Source of the DNA: Winogradskyella aurantiaca
GTDB lineage: Bacteria; Bacteroidota; Bacteroidia; Flavobacteriales; Flavobacteriaceae
DNA length: 64,000 nt
Direction: 5' to 3'
Assembly (NCBI RefSeq): GCF_003362725.1
Contig: NZ_QKTV01000005.1
Span: forward strand, 186,001-250,000
Positions 46,462 to 54,440 of the stretch are shown piece after piece. Made by a program: the position numbers and the translations under genes. The notes beneath the pieces are model-generated. The model was not told where the DNA came from, did no database searches, and saw only the letters and a program-made list of their open reading frames with translations. How positions within the stretch are numbered: the stretch's first letter is position 1; every line of letters begins with the position of its first letter.

Positions 46462-47237
46462 TGACAAAGGACAAAATATTAAAGGAACAGTTACTGGAAC
46501 AATACCTGTTAGGAGATTTAGAACCTGCTGTAAGCGATCAGATAGAATTAGCCATAAGCAAGGACTCCTCTTTAAAAGCTATGGTAGATGACATGGAGTT
46601 GGACCTTGAGAAGCTAGGCCAAGAGCATGCACTTTCAGTTCCAAAGACAGTCAAAGAACATCTAATGCATGAGATTAGTAATTCCAACCCATCGTCAAAG
46701 GTTAGACCTATGAAACCAGAACGGTTTAAAGCCTGGTTCAGTCTGGCGGCTGCGGCCTCTGTGATTTTGTTCTTAAATACCATTTATTTGATTGTTCAAA
46801 ATGGTGATATAAAGCAGGAATTGACAGAGATAAGTTCTGAATCCCAACAATTAAAGGAGCAACAGCGTTCTTTAATCTCCTCCTATAATAATCAAGAAAC
46901 CTTATTAGCGTTTATTTCAAATCCAAATACAAAACAGTACTCCTTGGAAGGGAATAAACTCATGCCTGACACTAAAATCGTGAGTTATGTCAACCATGAT
47001 GAGAAACAAGTTATGGTTAATACAGCAGCTATGCAGGAATTGGACCCAGACCATGATTATCAAATGTGGGCCGATGTTGAGGGAGAGATGATTAATATGG
47101 GAGTTATCAATCTCAATGAATCAATGCTGGCTATGACATACATTGATGATGCTGAGTCATTTAATATCACTATTGAACCTAAAGGGGGATCTGATCATCC
47201 CACCGTTGAGCGTTTAATTAGTAATGTTTACCTTTAA
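46458..47237 (+). CDS. Anti-sigma factor, RskA-like
   Basis: A 259-residue single-pass membrane protein. The cytoplasmic N-terminus (EQYLLGDLEPAVSDQIELAI) has the sigma-binding helical layout; it lacks a zinc HxxxCxxC motif, as RskA-type factors often do. The membrane helix is WFSLAAAASVILFLNTIYLIV (about residues 94-114). The C-terminal RskA-like domain carries HDYQMWADVEGEMINMGVI and FNITIEPKGGSDHPT. The start at 46458 overlaps the sigma stop as ATGA. It should hold the sigma factor at the membrane until an envelope signal leads to release. Confidence 0.9.
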   Translation: MMTKDKILKEQLLEQYLLGDLEPAVSDQIELAISKDSSLKAMVDDMELDLEKLGQEHALSVPKTVKEHLMHEISNSNPSSKVRPMKPERFKAWFSLAAAASVILFLNTIYLIVQNGDIKQELTEISSESQQLKEQQRSLISSYNNQETLLAFISNPNTKQYSLEGNKLMPDTKIVSYVNHDEKQVMVNTAAMQELDPDHDYQMWADVEGEMINMGVINLNESMLAMTYIDDAESFNITIEPKGGSDHPTVERLISNVYL

Positions 47238-47251
47238 AGAAAAGTTCAATA

Positions 47252-47773
47252 TTGAAATACTTTCTTTGTCTTGTCTTTAGTCTTGTCTCCTTCATTTCCA
47301 TTGCTCAGGAATCTGAAGTTGCTGAATTTAAAAAGCATCGTATTTCATTAGGGCTAGGTCACACCCATATTCCTAGCAGTGAACTAATTGAAGGCAGAAA
47401 TAAACTAGCTTTTGCATCTTGGACCCTAGATTATGATTTTCATTTTAATGAACGATGGGCAATTGGTCTTCAGACCGATCTTATTATGGAATCCTTTATA
47501 ATAAAACGATTTAATCAGGAAGAAATTGAAAGGGATTACCCTTTTTCTGTTAGTCCAGTTGTTCTTTTTAAACCATTTAACCGCTGGTCTTTTGTAGCTG
47601 GAGTTGGTGCAGAATTTGCACCTGGTGAAACATTAGGTTTTACAAGACTGGGAGTAGAATACGGTATAGAAATATCAGAAAATTGGGAATTTGGAATTAC
47701 CTTCCTTTGGGATGCTAAATGGGACTATTATAATTCCTGGGGACTGGCATTTATGATATCCAGGCTGTGGTAA
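47252..47773 (+). CDS. Small outer-membrane barrel-like protein
   Basis: A 173-residue protein with a signal peptide (residues 1-18) and eight or so amphipathic strands, such as HRISLGLGHTHI, LAFASWTLDYDFHF, WSFVAGVGAEFAP and SWGLAFMISRLW, which ends in Trp as in barrel proteins. The start is TTG at 47252, 14 nt after the anti-sigma stop, so it probably belongs to the sigma operon. No family is recognised. It ends 3 nt before the convergent TIGR01777 gene. Confidence 0.7.
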   Translation: MKYFLCLVFSLVSFISIAQESEVAEFKKHRISLGLGHTHIPSSELIEGRNKLAFASWTLDYDFHFNERWAIGLQTDLIMESFIIKRFNQEEIERDYPFSVSPVVLFKPFNRWSFVAGVGAEFAPGETLGFTRLGVEYGIEISENWEFGITFLWDAKWDYYNSWGLAFMISRLW

Positions 47774-47776
47774 GTT

Positions 47777-48682
47777 TTATAGAAGCAAATCTGATAAGGT
47801 TGGACGAATGTTAGGGAATTCAAATTGAAAACCCTCCCCTTCCAGTTTTTGCGAACTCACACGCTGACTCTCAAATAAAAGCATTGCCATTTCACCTAAT
47901 AGTATATGCATGACAGCCTTTGGGATGTTAGGTAAAAACAACGGGCGTTTTAAAATTTCTGCTGTAGCTTTGGTAAGTTCTGTATTCGATACCGGATTCG
48001 GAGCCACCCCATTAACCACACCATCTAGCTCTTGTTCTAAAACAAACATAAAAATAGCAGCGAGGTCTTTAAGGTGAATCCAACTTTGCCATTGTTCACC
48101 TGTACCAAAGGCCGCGCCAAATCCCATTTTTACTGGCTTCACAATTTCTGGAAGGGCCCCGCCTTTTTCAGACAAGACCAATCCAATTCTAATCTTAGAA
48201 ACAAGACGACCATCCGTTTTAAGTTCATCCACAGCAGCTTCCCACTGCTCCACTACTTCCCCTAAGAAGGAATCTGATACCTCATTATATGTTTCTTCGT
48301 AAAAGTGGGTTTGGCTCGTTGGATAAATTCCAATAGCACTAGCCGAAATAACATGATCGATTGGGAATTGATTAGCTTCAATAGTATTTTTAAGAAGTCT
48401 TGTACTTTCAATACGACTGTTTAAAACTTCTTTCTTGTATGCCTTTGTCCACCTTTTAGAAATGGAAGCCCCAGCTAAATGTATTACAACAGAAACATCT
48501 TTAAAGCATGCCGCATCTATTTCCTGAGACTCGATATTCCAGTAGAATCCTTTATAATTTTTGGTAGTACTTATTTTAGATTTTGAAGAGGATAAATAAT
48601 GAACCGTCATGTCTTTCTCATGACATAACTTTACAATCTCTTTACCTACCAATCCAGTTGCCCCTGTTATTAAGACGGTCAT
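47777..48682 (-). CDS. TIGR01777 family NAD(P)-dependent epimerase-like protein
   Basis: A 301-residue extended SDR protein. The Rossmann motif GATGLVGK lies at residues 7-14, followed by VVIHLAGASISKRWT, ISASAIGIYP and a C-terminal RIGLVLSEKGGALPEIV block, all hallmarks of the YfcH/SulA-like TIGR01777 family. The reaction is unknown. A TAACTTTG box lies 15 nt upstream on the minus strand. Confidence 0.9.
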   Translation of the reverse strand: MTVLITGATGLVGKEIVKLCHEKDMTVHYLSSSKSKISTTKNYKGFYWNIESQEIDAACFKDVSVVIHLAGASISKRWTKAYKKEVLNSRIESTRLLKNTIEANQFPIDHVISASAIGIYPTSQTHFYEETYNEVSDSFLGEVVEQWEAAVDELKTDGRLVSKIRIGLVLSEKGGALPEIVKPVKMGFGAAFGTGEQWQSWIHLKDLAAIFMFVLEQELDGVVNGVAPNPVSNTELTKATAEILKRPLFLPNIPKAVMHILLGEMAMLLFESQRVSSQKLEGEGFQFEFPNIRPTLSDLLL

Positions 48683-48696
48683 GTTTAACTTTTTTG

Positions 48697-48704
48697 CAAA
48701 GTTA
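48697..48704 (-). promoter_or_regulatory. -7 promoter box (TAACTTTG) of the TIGR01777 gene
   Basis: The plus strand reads CAAAGTTA, an exact match on the minus strand, 15 nt before the start codon. Confidence 0.6.
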
Positions 48705-48817
48705 CAATAGGTCGCAAGCGTGGATTTACTATTTAATTAGGATTTAACAATTTAACTCAGGGTTCGTAGATTTTATTCATACTAAAATGAAACTACAAAG
48801 CAGCTAAGTTCTAGTAT

Positions 48818-49504
48818 CTAGCTTGATTTCAATGCTCTAAGCATTTCCCTTTTACCTGGGGGACCAGGTAAACGTTCAACCTCGAATCCTGAAGCCTGCA
48901 TAGCACGTCTTACACTTCCCTTAGCGGAATAGGTAACCAAAACTCCATTTGGCCTTAAGGCTCTGTACATTTTTTGGAATATTTCTTCAGTCCAAAGATC
49001 GGGTTGTACACGTGCCCCAAAAGCATCAAAATAAATGAGGTCAAATTGGTTTTGACTGTCTACCTCCTTGAAAAACTTTTGATTTTTGATTAAACTAAAC
49101 TTTGAATCAATTTTAGACCATTCCTCCCATTTTGCCTTATGAAGAGCCTCAAATTCTCTGCTGTAATTGGAATTAATCAGTTCCACGTAATTCATTTCTT
49201 GAATTTCGTTCTCGGACACTGGATAGGCCTCAATTCCTGTGTAATGAATCTCTAAGTTTAAATCTTGAACTGTCAAAAGCGTTAAAAAGGCATTGAGCCC
49301 AGTACCAAAACCAATTTCCATAATGCTTATGGAATTTTCTTGCCCATTACTATGGATTTGGTGATAAGAAAAAAGCAAACCATGTTTTATAAAGACATGA
49401 TTTGCTTCCTGAATAGCACCGTGAATGGAATGGTATTGCTCATTCCAATCCTCTATTTGAATGGTTTTAGAACCATCCGCAGTGGTAATAATCTTTCGCT
49501 TCAA
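48818..49504 (-). CDS. mnmD: tRNA U34 methyltransferase MnmD
   Basis: A 228-residue SAM-dependent methyltransferase equal to the N-terminal half of MnmC; it completes mnm5(s2)U34 in tRNA anticodons. It has the SAM motif IMEIGFGTGLNAFLTL (about residues 60-75), YTGIEAYPVS, FDLIYFDAFGARVQPDLWT and the terminal PGPPGKREMLRAL. The FAD oxidase half of MnmC is absent, as in stand-alone MnmD. It lies 1 nt after the cytochrome gene and is probably co-transcribed with it. Confidence 0.92.
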   Translation of the reverse strand: MKRKIITTADGSKTIQIEDWNEQYHSIHGAIQEANHVFIKHGLLFSYHQIHSNGQENSISIMEIGFGTGLNAFLTLLTVQDLNLEIHYTGIEAYPVSENEIQEMNYVELINSNYSREFEALHKAKWEEWSKIDSKFSLIKNQKFFKEVDSQNQFDLIYFDAFGARVQPDLWTEEIFQKMYRALRPNGVLVTYSAKGSVRRAMQASGFEVERLPGPPGKREMLRALKSS

Positions 49505-49505
49505 T

Positions 49506-49955
49506 CTATTGAATCAAGAGTTTTTTGATTCTTGGAATCGGCCCTACACACTCAGTCTTATGACAAGACAAACATATATTAATGTTGTCATTAAAACGTG
49601 TTTTCAAGTCTTCGGTATTAAGGCTATCAGTGACTCTTAATTGAGTTTGTAAATAGACTGGAGCATAAGCCTTAAATATCTTTGATGGATCCGCACTATC
49701 CGTCATTTCAGCGGTTTGAATAGCTTTAAATGTTTCAGGCATATGAGTTAACTCATTCCCTGAAGTAATTTCTTTTTTCAGCTGCTCATTGTAATCATAG
49801 AATTCTTGCATCAACACGGCCATCTCAGATGGCTGATACATGACGTATTCTTTTTCAGATGAAGATTGATCCTCTTTTTTATCAGATTTGCAAGACCAAA
49901 AGACCAATAGAACTAGGAGTCCGAGAAAATGACTATTCTTTAAGTAATACACCAT
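49506..49955 (-). CDS. Monohaem cytochrome c-like lipoprotein
   Basis: A 149-residue lipoprotein with lipobox VFWSC (C22) followed by Lys-Ser-Asp-Lys-Lys. The haem-binding motif C128-LS-C131-H132 is near the C-terminus, unlike class I cytochromes where it is N-terminal. A helical stretch (MAVLMQEFYDYNEQLKKEI, SKIFKAYAPVYL) precedes it, suggesting a four-helix class II (c'-like) arrangement. The start lies inside the DUF4920 gene with a 23-bp overlap. It may carry electrons in the envelope; the partner is unknown. Confidence 0.82.
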   Translation of the reverse strand: MVYYLKNSHFLGLLVLLVFWSCKSDKKEDQSSSEKEYVMYQPSEMAVLMQEFYDYNEQLKKEITSGNELTHMPETFKAIQTAEMTDSADPSKIFKAYAPVYLQTQLRVTDSLNTEDLKTRFNDNINICLSCHKTECVGPIPRIKKLLIQ

Positions 49956-50436
49956 CAGCTATAAAGGCATATGAAAATTCAGGTTCAGTAATGGCATCAA
50001 TCTCTTCTTGAGATTTTCCTGCATCCTCTGCATAGTGCTTCAATTCCTCCACGCTGGTTTCAGTTACATAGGCCTGGCCGTTAATAATTGCTTCACCACT
50101 GGCATTTAAAGGCACAAAAAAGCCATAATCTTTGAATGTAACTCTTACTGTTTTATCATTTCCCATATCCAACTTCATCCAACAACCTTTTTTTGAACAT
50201 ACATCAACAATGGTTCCAGAGGTCTTAACCTGAATAGTATCCCCTTCCTTCATGGCATCGAATTTCACCATCAATTCAGAAGTGCTAAGAACTCCTTCAT
50301 CTGAGATTTCATCACCAAATGATGCATAGGCGAATTCTTTTTCTACTGTTTCAGGTGCAACTGTAACTTCTGTAGTTTTCTTCTCATTTTTACAGCTTAA
50401 AACAGCTAGTGCTAATAGTATTAAAATTCGTTTCAT
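49933..50436 (-). CDS. DUF4920 lipoprotein
   Basis: A 167-residue lipoprotein with lipobox LAVLSC (C15) followed by Lys-Asn-Glu-Lys. The core matches DUF4920: FGDEISDEGVLST, GDTIQVKTSGTIVDVCSKKGCWMKLDMGNDKTVRVTF in pieces, and YGFFVP. The paired cysteines in DVCSKKGCWM could bind copper or form a disulfide. It is the first gene of an operon with the cytochrome and mnmD; a TAAATTTG box lies 33 nt upstream. Function not established. Confidence 0.85.
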   Translation of the reverse strand: MKRILILLALAVLSCKNEKKTTEVTVAPETVEKEFAYASFGDEISDEGVLSTSELMVKFDAMKEGDTIQVKTSGTIVDVCSKKGCWMKLDMGNDKTVRVTFKDYGFFVPLNASGEAIINGQAYVTETSVEELKHYAEDAGKSQEEIDAITEPEFSYAFIADGVLLKE

Positions 50437-50468
50437 GGAACTATAATTTTGGATTGATTTAAGAGATA

Positions 50469-50476
50469 CAAATTTA
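50469..50476 (-). promoter_or_regulatory. -7 promoter box (TAAATTTG) of the DUF4920 operon
   Basis: The plus strand reads CAAATTTA, an exact minus-strand match, 33 nt from the DUF4920 start. Confidence 0.6.
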
Positions 50477-50520
50477 CGGATTTTAAGGGAATATTATGTT
50501 TTTTTAAGCGGCTTATTCCG

Positions 50521-50528
50521 TACTTTTG
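50521..50528 (+). promoter_or_regulatory. -7 promoter box (TACTTTTG) of ilvE
   Basis: TACTTTTG matches TAnnTTTG and ends 23 nt before the ilvE ATG. With the box at 50469-50476 it forms a divergent promoter pair. Confidence 0.65.
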
Positions 50529-50551
50529 CACAGTCATAAACCACTTCAATT

Positions 50552-51625
50552 ATGAGTCTAATACACGCCAGTACTATCCAAATTACTAAAGCTTCAACCT
50601 CGAAAATCCATAGTGTTGATTTTGATAATTTGGAATTCGGAAAGGTGTTCACGGATCACATGTTTGTATGTGATTATGAAGATGGGGAATGGCAAAATCC
50701 ACAGATCATCCCTTACCAGGCCTTATCAATGGAACCATCTGCTAGAGTATTCCATTATGGACAGGCTGTGTTTGAGGGAATGAAGGCTTATAAAGATGAA
50801 AAAGATCAAATCTGGTTATTTAGACCAGATCAAAATTTTGAGCGTATTAACAAGTCTTCCAAACGATTGGCGATTCCAGAATTTCCTGAAGCATATTTTT
50901 TTAATGGCTTAAACGAATTGCTAAAGCTAGACAGTGAATGGATAAAACCTGGTGTCGGGAATTCTTTATATCTAAGACCATTCGTTATTGCAACGGAACC
51001 AGCTATCTCTGCATCACCAGCACGTTCTTATAAATTCCTGATTATTTGTTCACCTGCAAAGGCTTATTATAATGAACCAGTGCGTGTACTGTTTGCAGAA
51101 AAGTTTAGCAGATCGGCCAATGGTGGAGTTGGTTTTGCTAAAGCCGCAGGTAACTATGCAGCTCAGTTTTACCCAACAAGCTTGGCGCAGCAAAAAGGAT
51201 TTCAACAAATCATTTGGACTGACGCCAATACCCATGACTATCTTGAAGAAGCGGGTACCATGAATATTTTCTTTAGAATAGGTGATAAGTTACTGACGGC
51301 ACCAACAAATGATAGAATTCTAGATGGAGTGACCAGAAAGAGTGTAATTCAACTGGCTGAAGATCTTGGTATCGAGTGTGAAGTGCGTGCTGTTAAGGTA
51401 TCAGAAATAAAAGAAGCCGCCGGAAATGGTACTCTTAAAGAAATCTTTGGCGCTGGAACTGCAGCCGTCATAAGCGAGATCTCTGCCTTTGAACACGCTG
51501 ATGATGTTTTTGAATTAGCACATGTTGAAGAAGGCTCCTACGGTAGTTTGTTCAAATCACATCTTTTAGACATCCAGCATAATAAGGCTGAAGATGCCCA
51601 TGACTGGAGATACCTTGTTAAGTAA
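50552..51625 (+). CDS. ilvE: Branched-chain amino acid aminotransferase
   Basis: It catalyses the last step of Val, Leu and Ile synthesis and the first of their breakdown. The 357-residue fold-type IV PLP enzyme belongs to the longer BCAT class. YGQAVFEGMKAY (about residues 69-80), the PLP lysine K197 in GGVGFAKAAGNY, LEEAGTMNIFF and FGAGTAAVISEI are all visible. It is monocistronic, with a good -7 box. Convergent with the MazG-like gene. Confidence 0.96.
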   Translation: MSLIHASTIQITKASTSKIHSVDFDNLEFGKVFTDHMFVCDYEDGEWQNPQIIPYQALSMEPSARVFHYGQAVFEGMKAYKDEKDQIWLFRPDQNFERINKSSKRLAIPEFPEAYFFNGLNELLKLDSEWIKPGVGNSLYLRPFVIATEPAISASPARSYKFLIICSPAKAYYNEPVRVLFAEKFSRSANGGVGFAKAAGNYAAQFYPTSLAQQKGFQQIIWTDANTHDYLEEAGTMNIFFRIGDKLLTAPTNDRILDGVTRKSVIQLAEDLGIECEVRAVKVSEIKEAAGNGTLKEIFGAGTAAVISEISAFEHADDVFELAHVEEGSYGSLFKSHLLDIQHNKAEDAHDWRYLVK

Positions 51626-51646
51626 ATCCAAGAATTCTATTTCTTT

Positions 51647-52033
51647 CTAATTCTTAAGGATAGCTTCTATATTAGGTTTAAAATAGTTAGGGCCCTTTAA
51701 GACCTTACCATCTTCTCGGTAAATAGGCTCACCGTTTTCCCCTAATTTGCTCATATTACTGCGCTGAATCTCTTCAAAGACTTCTTCAATTTTATGTTGC
51801 AGACCGTGCTCAATAATTGTTCCGCACAAAATGTATAACATATCTCCTAGAGCGTCAGCAACCTCAACCAAGTCATTGTCATTAGCCGCTTCTAAGTACT
51901 CTTCATTTTCTTCTCGCATCAATTTATAACGGAGTAAATTTTTATCCTTGCCTAAATCTGCTTTAGCAGTTTCTCTGTATCCTATTTTAAAAGCAGTGTG
52001 GAAAGCTTTGACGGCATTTATCTTATCTTGCAT
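51647..52033 (-). CDS. MazG-like nucleotide pyrophosphohydrolase
   Basis: A 128-residue all-alpha NTP-PPase protein. The metal-binding motif is the EENEEYLEA helix (residues about 41-49) and the VEVADALGDMLYILCG helix (about 56-71). The C-terminal NGEPIYREDGKVLKGPNYFKP is like that of phosphoribosyl-ATP-pyrophosphohydrolase-like house-cleaning enzymes. It probably removes pyrophosphate from unusual nucleoside triphosphates. It is divergent from the small membrane protein gene at 52083. Confidence 0.88.
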   Translation of the reverse strand: MQDKINAVKAFHTAFKIGYRETAKADLGKDKNLLRYKLMREENEEYLEAANDNDLVEVADALGDMLYILCGTIIEHGLQHKIEEVFEEIQRSNMSKLGENGEPIYREDGKVLKGPNYFKPNIEAILKN

Positions 52034-52082
52034 TGAATTTCGTTATTTTTATCATTATAAACTTCGCTCTAAAATTAACTAG

Positions 52083-52268
52083 ATGTTTTCAAAAGGTCAA
52101 TTGATATTTGCCATATTATTTTTTATTGCATTTGTCATCGTTATTACCTATACCTATCGCCGAGATCTCAAACTTCATAAGCGCTATTATAAAGGCACTG
52201 TTTGGGTACTTATTGCCTTTATAAGCTTTATAGCACTTATAGCTACCATCAAATTCATTTTTATGTAA
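52083..52268 (+). CDS. Small two-helix membrane protein
   Basis: A 61-residue protein with two membrane segments (about residues 7-23 and 41-59) joined by a very basic loop, YRRDLKLHKRYYKG, which by the positive-inside rule should be cytoplasmic. It has no signal peptide and no known motif. A strong terminator follows immediately, and it starts 49 nt from a divergent gene, so it is a self-contained transcription unit. Function unknown. Confidence 0.75.
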   Translation: MFSKGQLIFAILFFIAFVIVITYTYRRDLKLHKRYYKGTVWVLIAFISFIALIATIKFIFM

Positions 52269-52273
52269 TAAAA

Positions 52274-52296
52274 AAAGCAGCTCAATGAGCTGCTTT
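52274..52296. terminator. Bidirectional terminator
   Basis: AAAGCAGCTC (52274-52283), loop AAT, GAGCTGCTTT (52287-52296), flanked by an A-run, between convergent genes. Confidence 0.85.
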
Positions 52297-52316
52297 AAAA
52301 TATCATGATTTAAAGA

Positions 52317-54356
52317 TCAATTAACCATCGGAAGGAAACTATAGTACTTACTATAATCCAACATTTGCTCAGCAAATCCTTTAGGTTGAATTACTTTGAT
52401 TGCAACTATTTCACCGCTCTCATTCATTTCAGGAACTAATTCTGGATTAACAAATCCACTATAAGGGGCAGATGTAAATTGCGCATTACGCTCAAGCACC
52501 TCTGCATGTATTTCCTGATCAACCTTAACTCCATAACCTTCTACTAAGGCCTCAACAGCATCAAAATCACCTTCGGACTTAATACGCTGTGTCTCCCTTA
52601 ATAATTCTCCAAATAAATCGTGCAATTTGTCATAATCATTAATGTTGAAATACGTTTTACCATCGCGCGAAACCTCTTCAATTACATTTTCTGAAGCGCC
52701 TTTTTCAAATACCCATGCACTCACCCATTGTCGGTTTCTCATATGTGCTTCTTCGACGTCGTCACCAAGATTAAGTCGGATCAATTGCGTCATTAAACCA
52801 TTTCTTATATATCCATCATAGGCTGCCATTCCAACTTTTTTCCAATCCTCAACAAGACCAAGCTCTTGCAACTTTGGATTATATAAATAATACAATCCAA
52901 CCAAATCTGCGCGTCCTTCTTCTAAAGTGGAGGCATAATTTTTTAAAGTCTCTTTGGTTTCTCCAACACCTTGGTTTAACTGACCTGATGCATGACCAAT
53001 AACTTCATGTAAGGCCGTATGTAACTTATCGGCTAATTGACCATACGTTTCCTCTAATTCCAATTCTTCTTCATCATGTACAAACTCCTTTAAGCGACCA
53101 CTACTTCCTGCATTATTATAGGCATGAATAATGTTTCCTAAAGAGACCGACTTACTCCCAACCTCTTTTCTAATCCAATTGGCATTTGGCAAGTTGACCC
53201 CAATTGGTGTGCTTGGTGAGGCATCACCGGCTTCGCCCGCAACAGTAACCACCTTATAGGTAACACCAACAACATTTTCCTTTTTATGTTCCTCCATAAG
53301 CGGCGAATTATCTTCAAACCACTGTGCATTATCAGACAATACCTTCATCTTCTGAGACATATCAAAATCATTAATCTGAACAATAGTCTCATAACTTCCT
53401 CTATAGCCAAGCGGATCATTATAAACTTCGATAAAACTGTTGATATAATCTACATTGCCCTCCGTAGCAGCAGTCCAGGCCACATTATAGTCATCCCAGA
53501 TTTGAAGATCACCTGTTTTATAGTATTCTATCAGTAAACCTAAGGCTTCCCCCTGAGCAGGATTCTCAGCCACCCCCTGTGCTAGTTCTAACCATTTTAT
53601 AATCTGGTCAATCGCAGTTCCATAAAGCCCACCTGACTTGTAAATTCGTTCCTTGATAACGCCATCTTCTTTGACCAATTGAGAGTTTAATCCAAAAGAC
53701 AAAGGTCTGTTAGGGTCTGGAGATTCTTTAACACTGTAGTAGTCAATAACGTCCTGATTGGTAACATTGGGTCCATAAAAATTAACTGCAGACAAGGCTA
53801 CATTATCAATACCCTTAGCCTGATTTACTTTTTTCGCATCACTATCATTAAAAATAACCTCTAGAGCTTCACCTTCAAGTTTGGTTCCTGTAGCGGAAAT
53901 TAAGCTGTTCAAGTAATCCTTTGAAAACTCTGGCTTTATCTTATCATTACTGTAGTGATGGTGGATTCCATTACTAAACCAAACGCGCTTTAAATAAACC
54001 TCAAAACTTTGCCAATCCTCAGATGATCTATCTCCATCATAGTTTTTATAAATGTTTTCAAGCGCCGCACGGATCGTTAAGTTGTGGCGATAGTTTTGGT
54101 CCCACATTATATCTCTTCCAGCCAAACCCGCTTGGGTTAAATAGTAGACTAACTTTTGTTCTTTCAGTGATAAGTTCTCCCAACCAGGGATTTGATACCT
54201 TAATATCTTTAGATCGGCAAATTGCTCGACCATGAAATCAAATTCCACTTTAGTTTCTGCAACCTCAGATGGCACTTGTTTTTCATTTTTTGCATCATTA
54301 CAACTTAAAGCCAACAAGGCAATTAAGCTAACTTTTAAGACGGTTTTTATTTGCAT
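52317..54356 (-). CDS. Dipeptidyl peptidase III-like lipoprotein (M49)
   Basis: A 679-residue metallopeptidase that should release dipeptides from N-termini. Lipobox LALSC (C19) followed by Asn-Asp predicts a lipoprotein, whereas eukaryotic DPP III is cytosolic. The family zinc motif HExxGH is intact as HEVIGH (H450, H455), and the third ligand lies in EEGRADLVGLYYL about 36 residues on. The length fits M49. A TATTTTTG box lies 20 nt upstream. Together with the M28, S9 and S41 enzymes it adds to an exported peptide-degrading set. Confidence 0.93.
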   Translation of the reverse strand: MQIKTVLKVSLIALLALSCNDAKNEKQVPSEVAETKVEFDFMVEQFADLKILRYQIPGWENLSLKEQKLVYYLTQAGLAGRDIMWDQNYRHNLTIRAALENIYKNYDGDRSSEDWQSFEVYLKRVWFSNGIHHHYSNDKIKPEFSKDYLNSLISATGTKLEGEALEVIFNDSDAKKVNQAKGIDNVALSAVNFYGPNVTNQDVIDYYSVKESPDPNRPLSFGLNSQLVKEDGVIKERIYKSGGLYGTAIDQIIKWLELAQGVAENPAQGEALGLLIEYYKTGDLQIWDDYNVAWTAATEGNVDYINSFIEVYNDPLGYRGSYETIVQINDFDMSQKMKVLSDNAQWFEDNSPLMEEHKKENVVGVTYKVVTVAGEAGDASPSTPIGVNLPNANWIRKEVGSKSVSLGNIIHAYNNAGSSGRLKEFVHDEEELELEETYGQLADKLHTALHEVIGHASGQLNQGVGETKETLKNYASTLEEGRADLVGLYYLYNPKLQELGLVEDWKKVGMAAYDGYIRNGLMTQLIRLNLGDDVEEAHMRNRQWVSAWVFEKGASENVIEEVSRDGKTYFNINDYDKLHDLFGELLRETQRIKSEGDFDAVEALVEGYGVKVDQEIHAEVLERNAQFTSAPYSGFVNPELVPEMNESGEIVAIKVIQPKGFAEQMLDYSKYYSFLPMVN

Positions 54357-54375
54357 AAGTATTTATTTTGACCAA

Positions 54376-54383
54376 CAAAAATA
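54376..54383 (-). promoter_or_regulatory. -7 promoter box (TATTTTTG) of the DPP III gene
   Basis: The plus strand reads CAAAAATA, an exact minus-strand match, 20 nt from the start codon. Confidence 0.6.
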
Positions 54384-54440
54384 AGACTATTAAGCACTCC
54401 ATAAAATGATATTCGTTATATTCGATTAATTCATTCTATT

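Noticed and set aside
54357-54440. Fluoride riboswitch ahead of the SRPBCC-crcB pair
   Set aside because: No segment resembles the crcB-motif core, and the 84-nt gap is AT-rich and unstructured.
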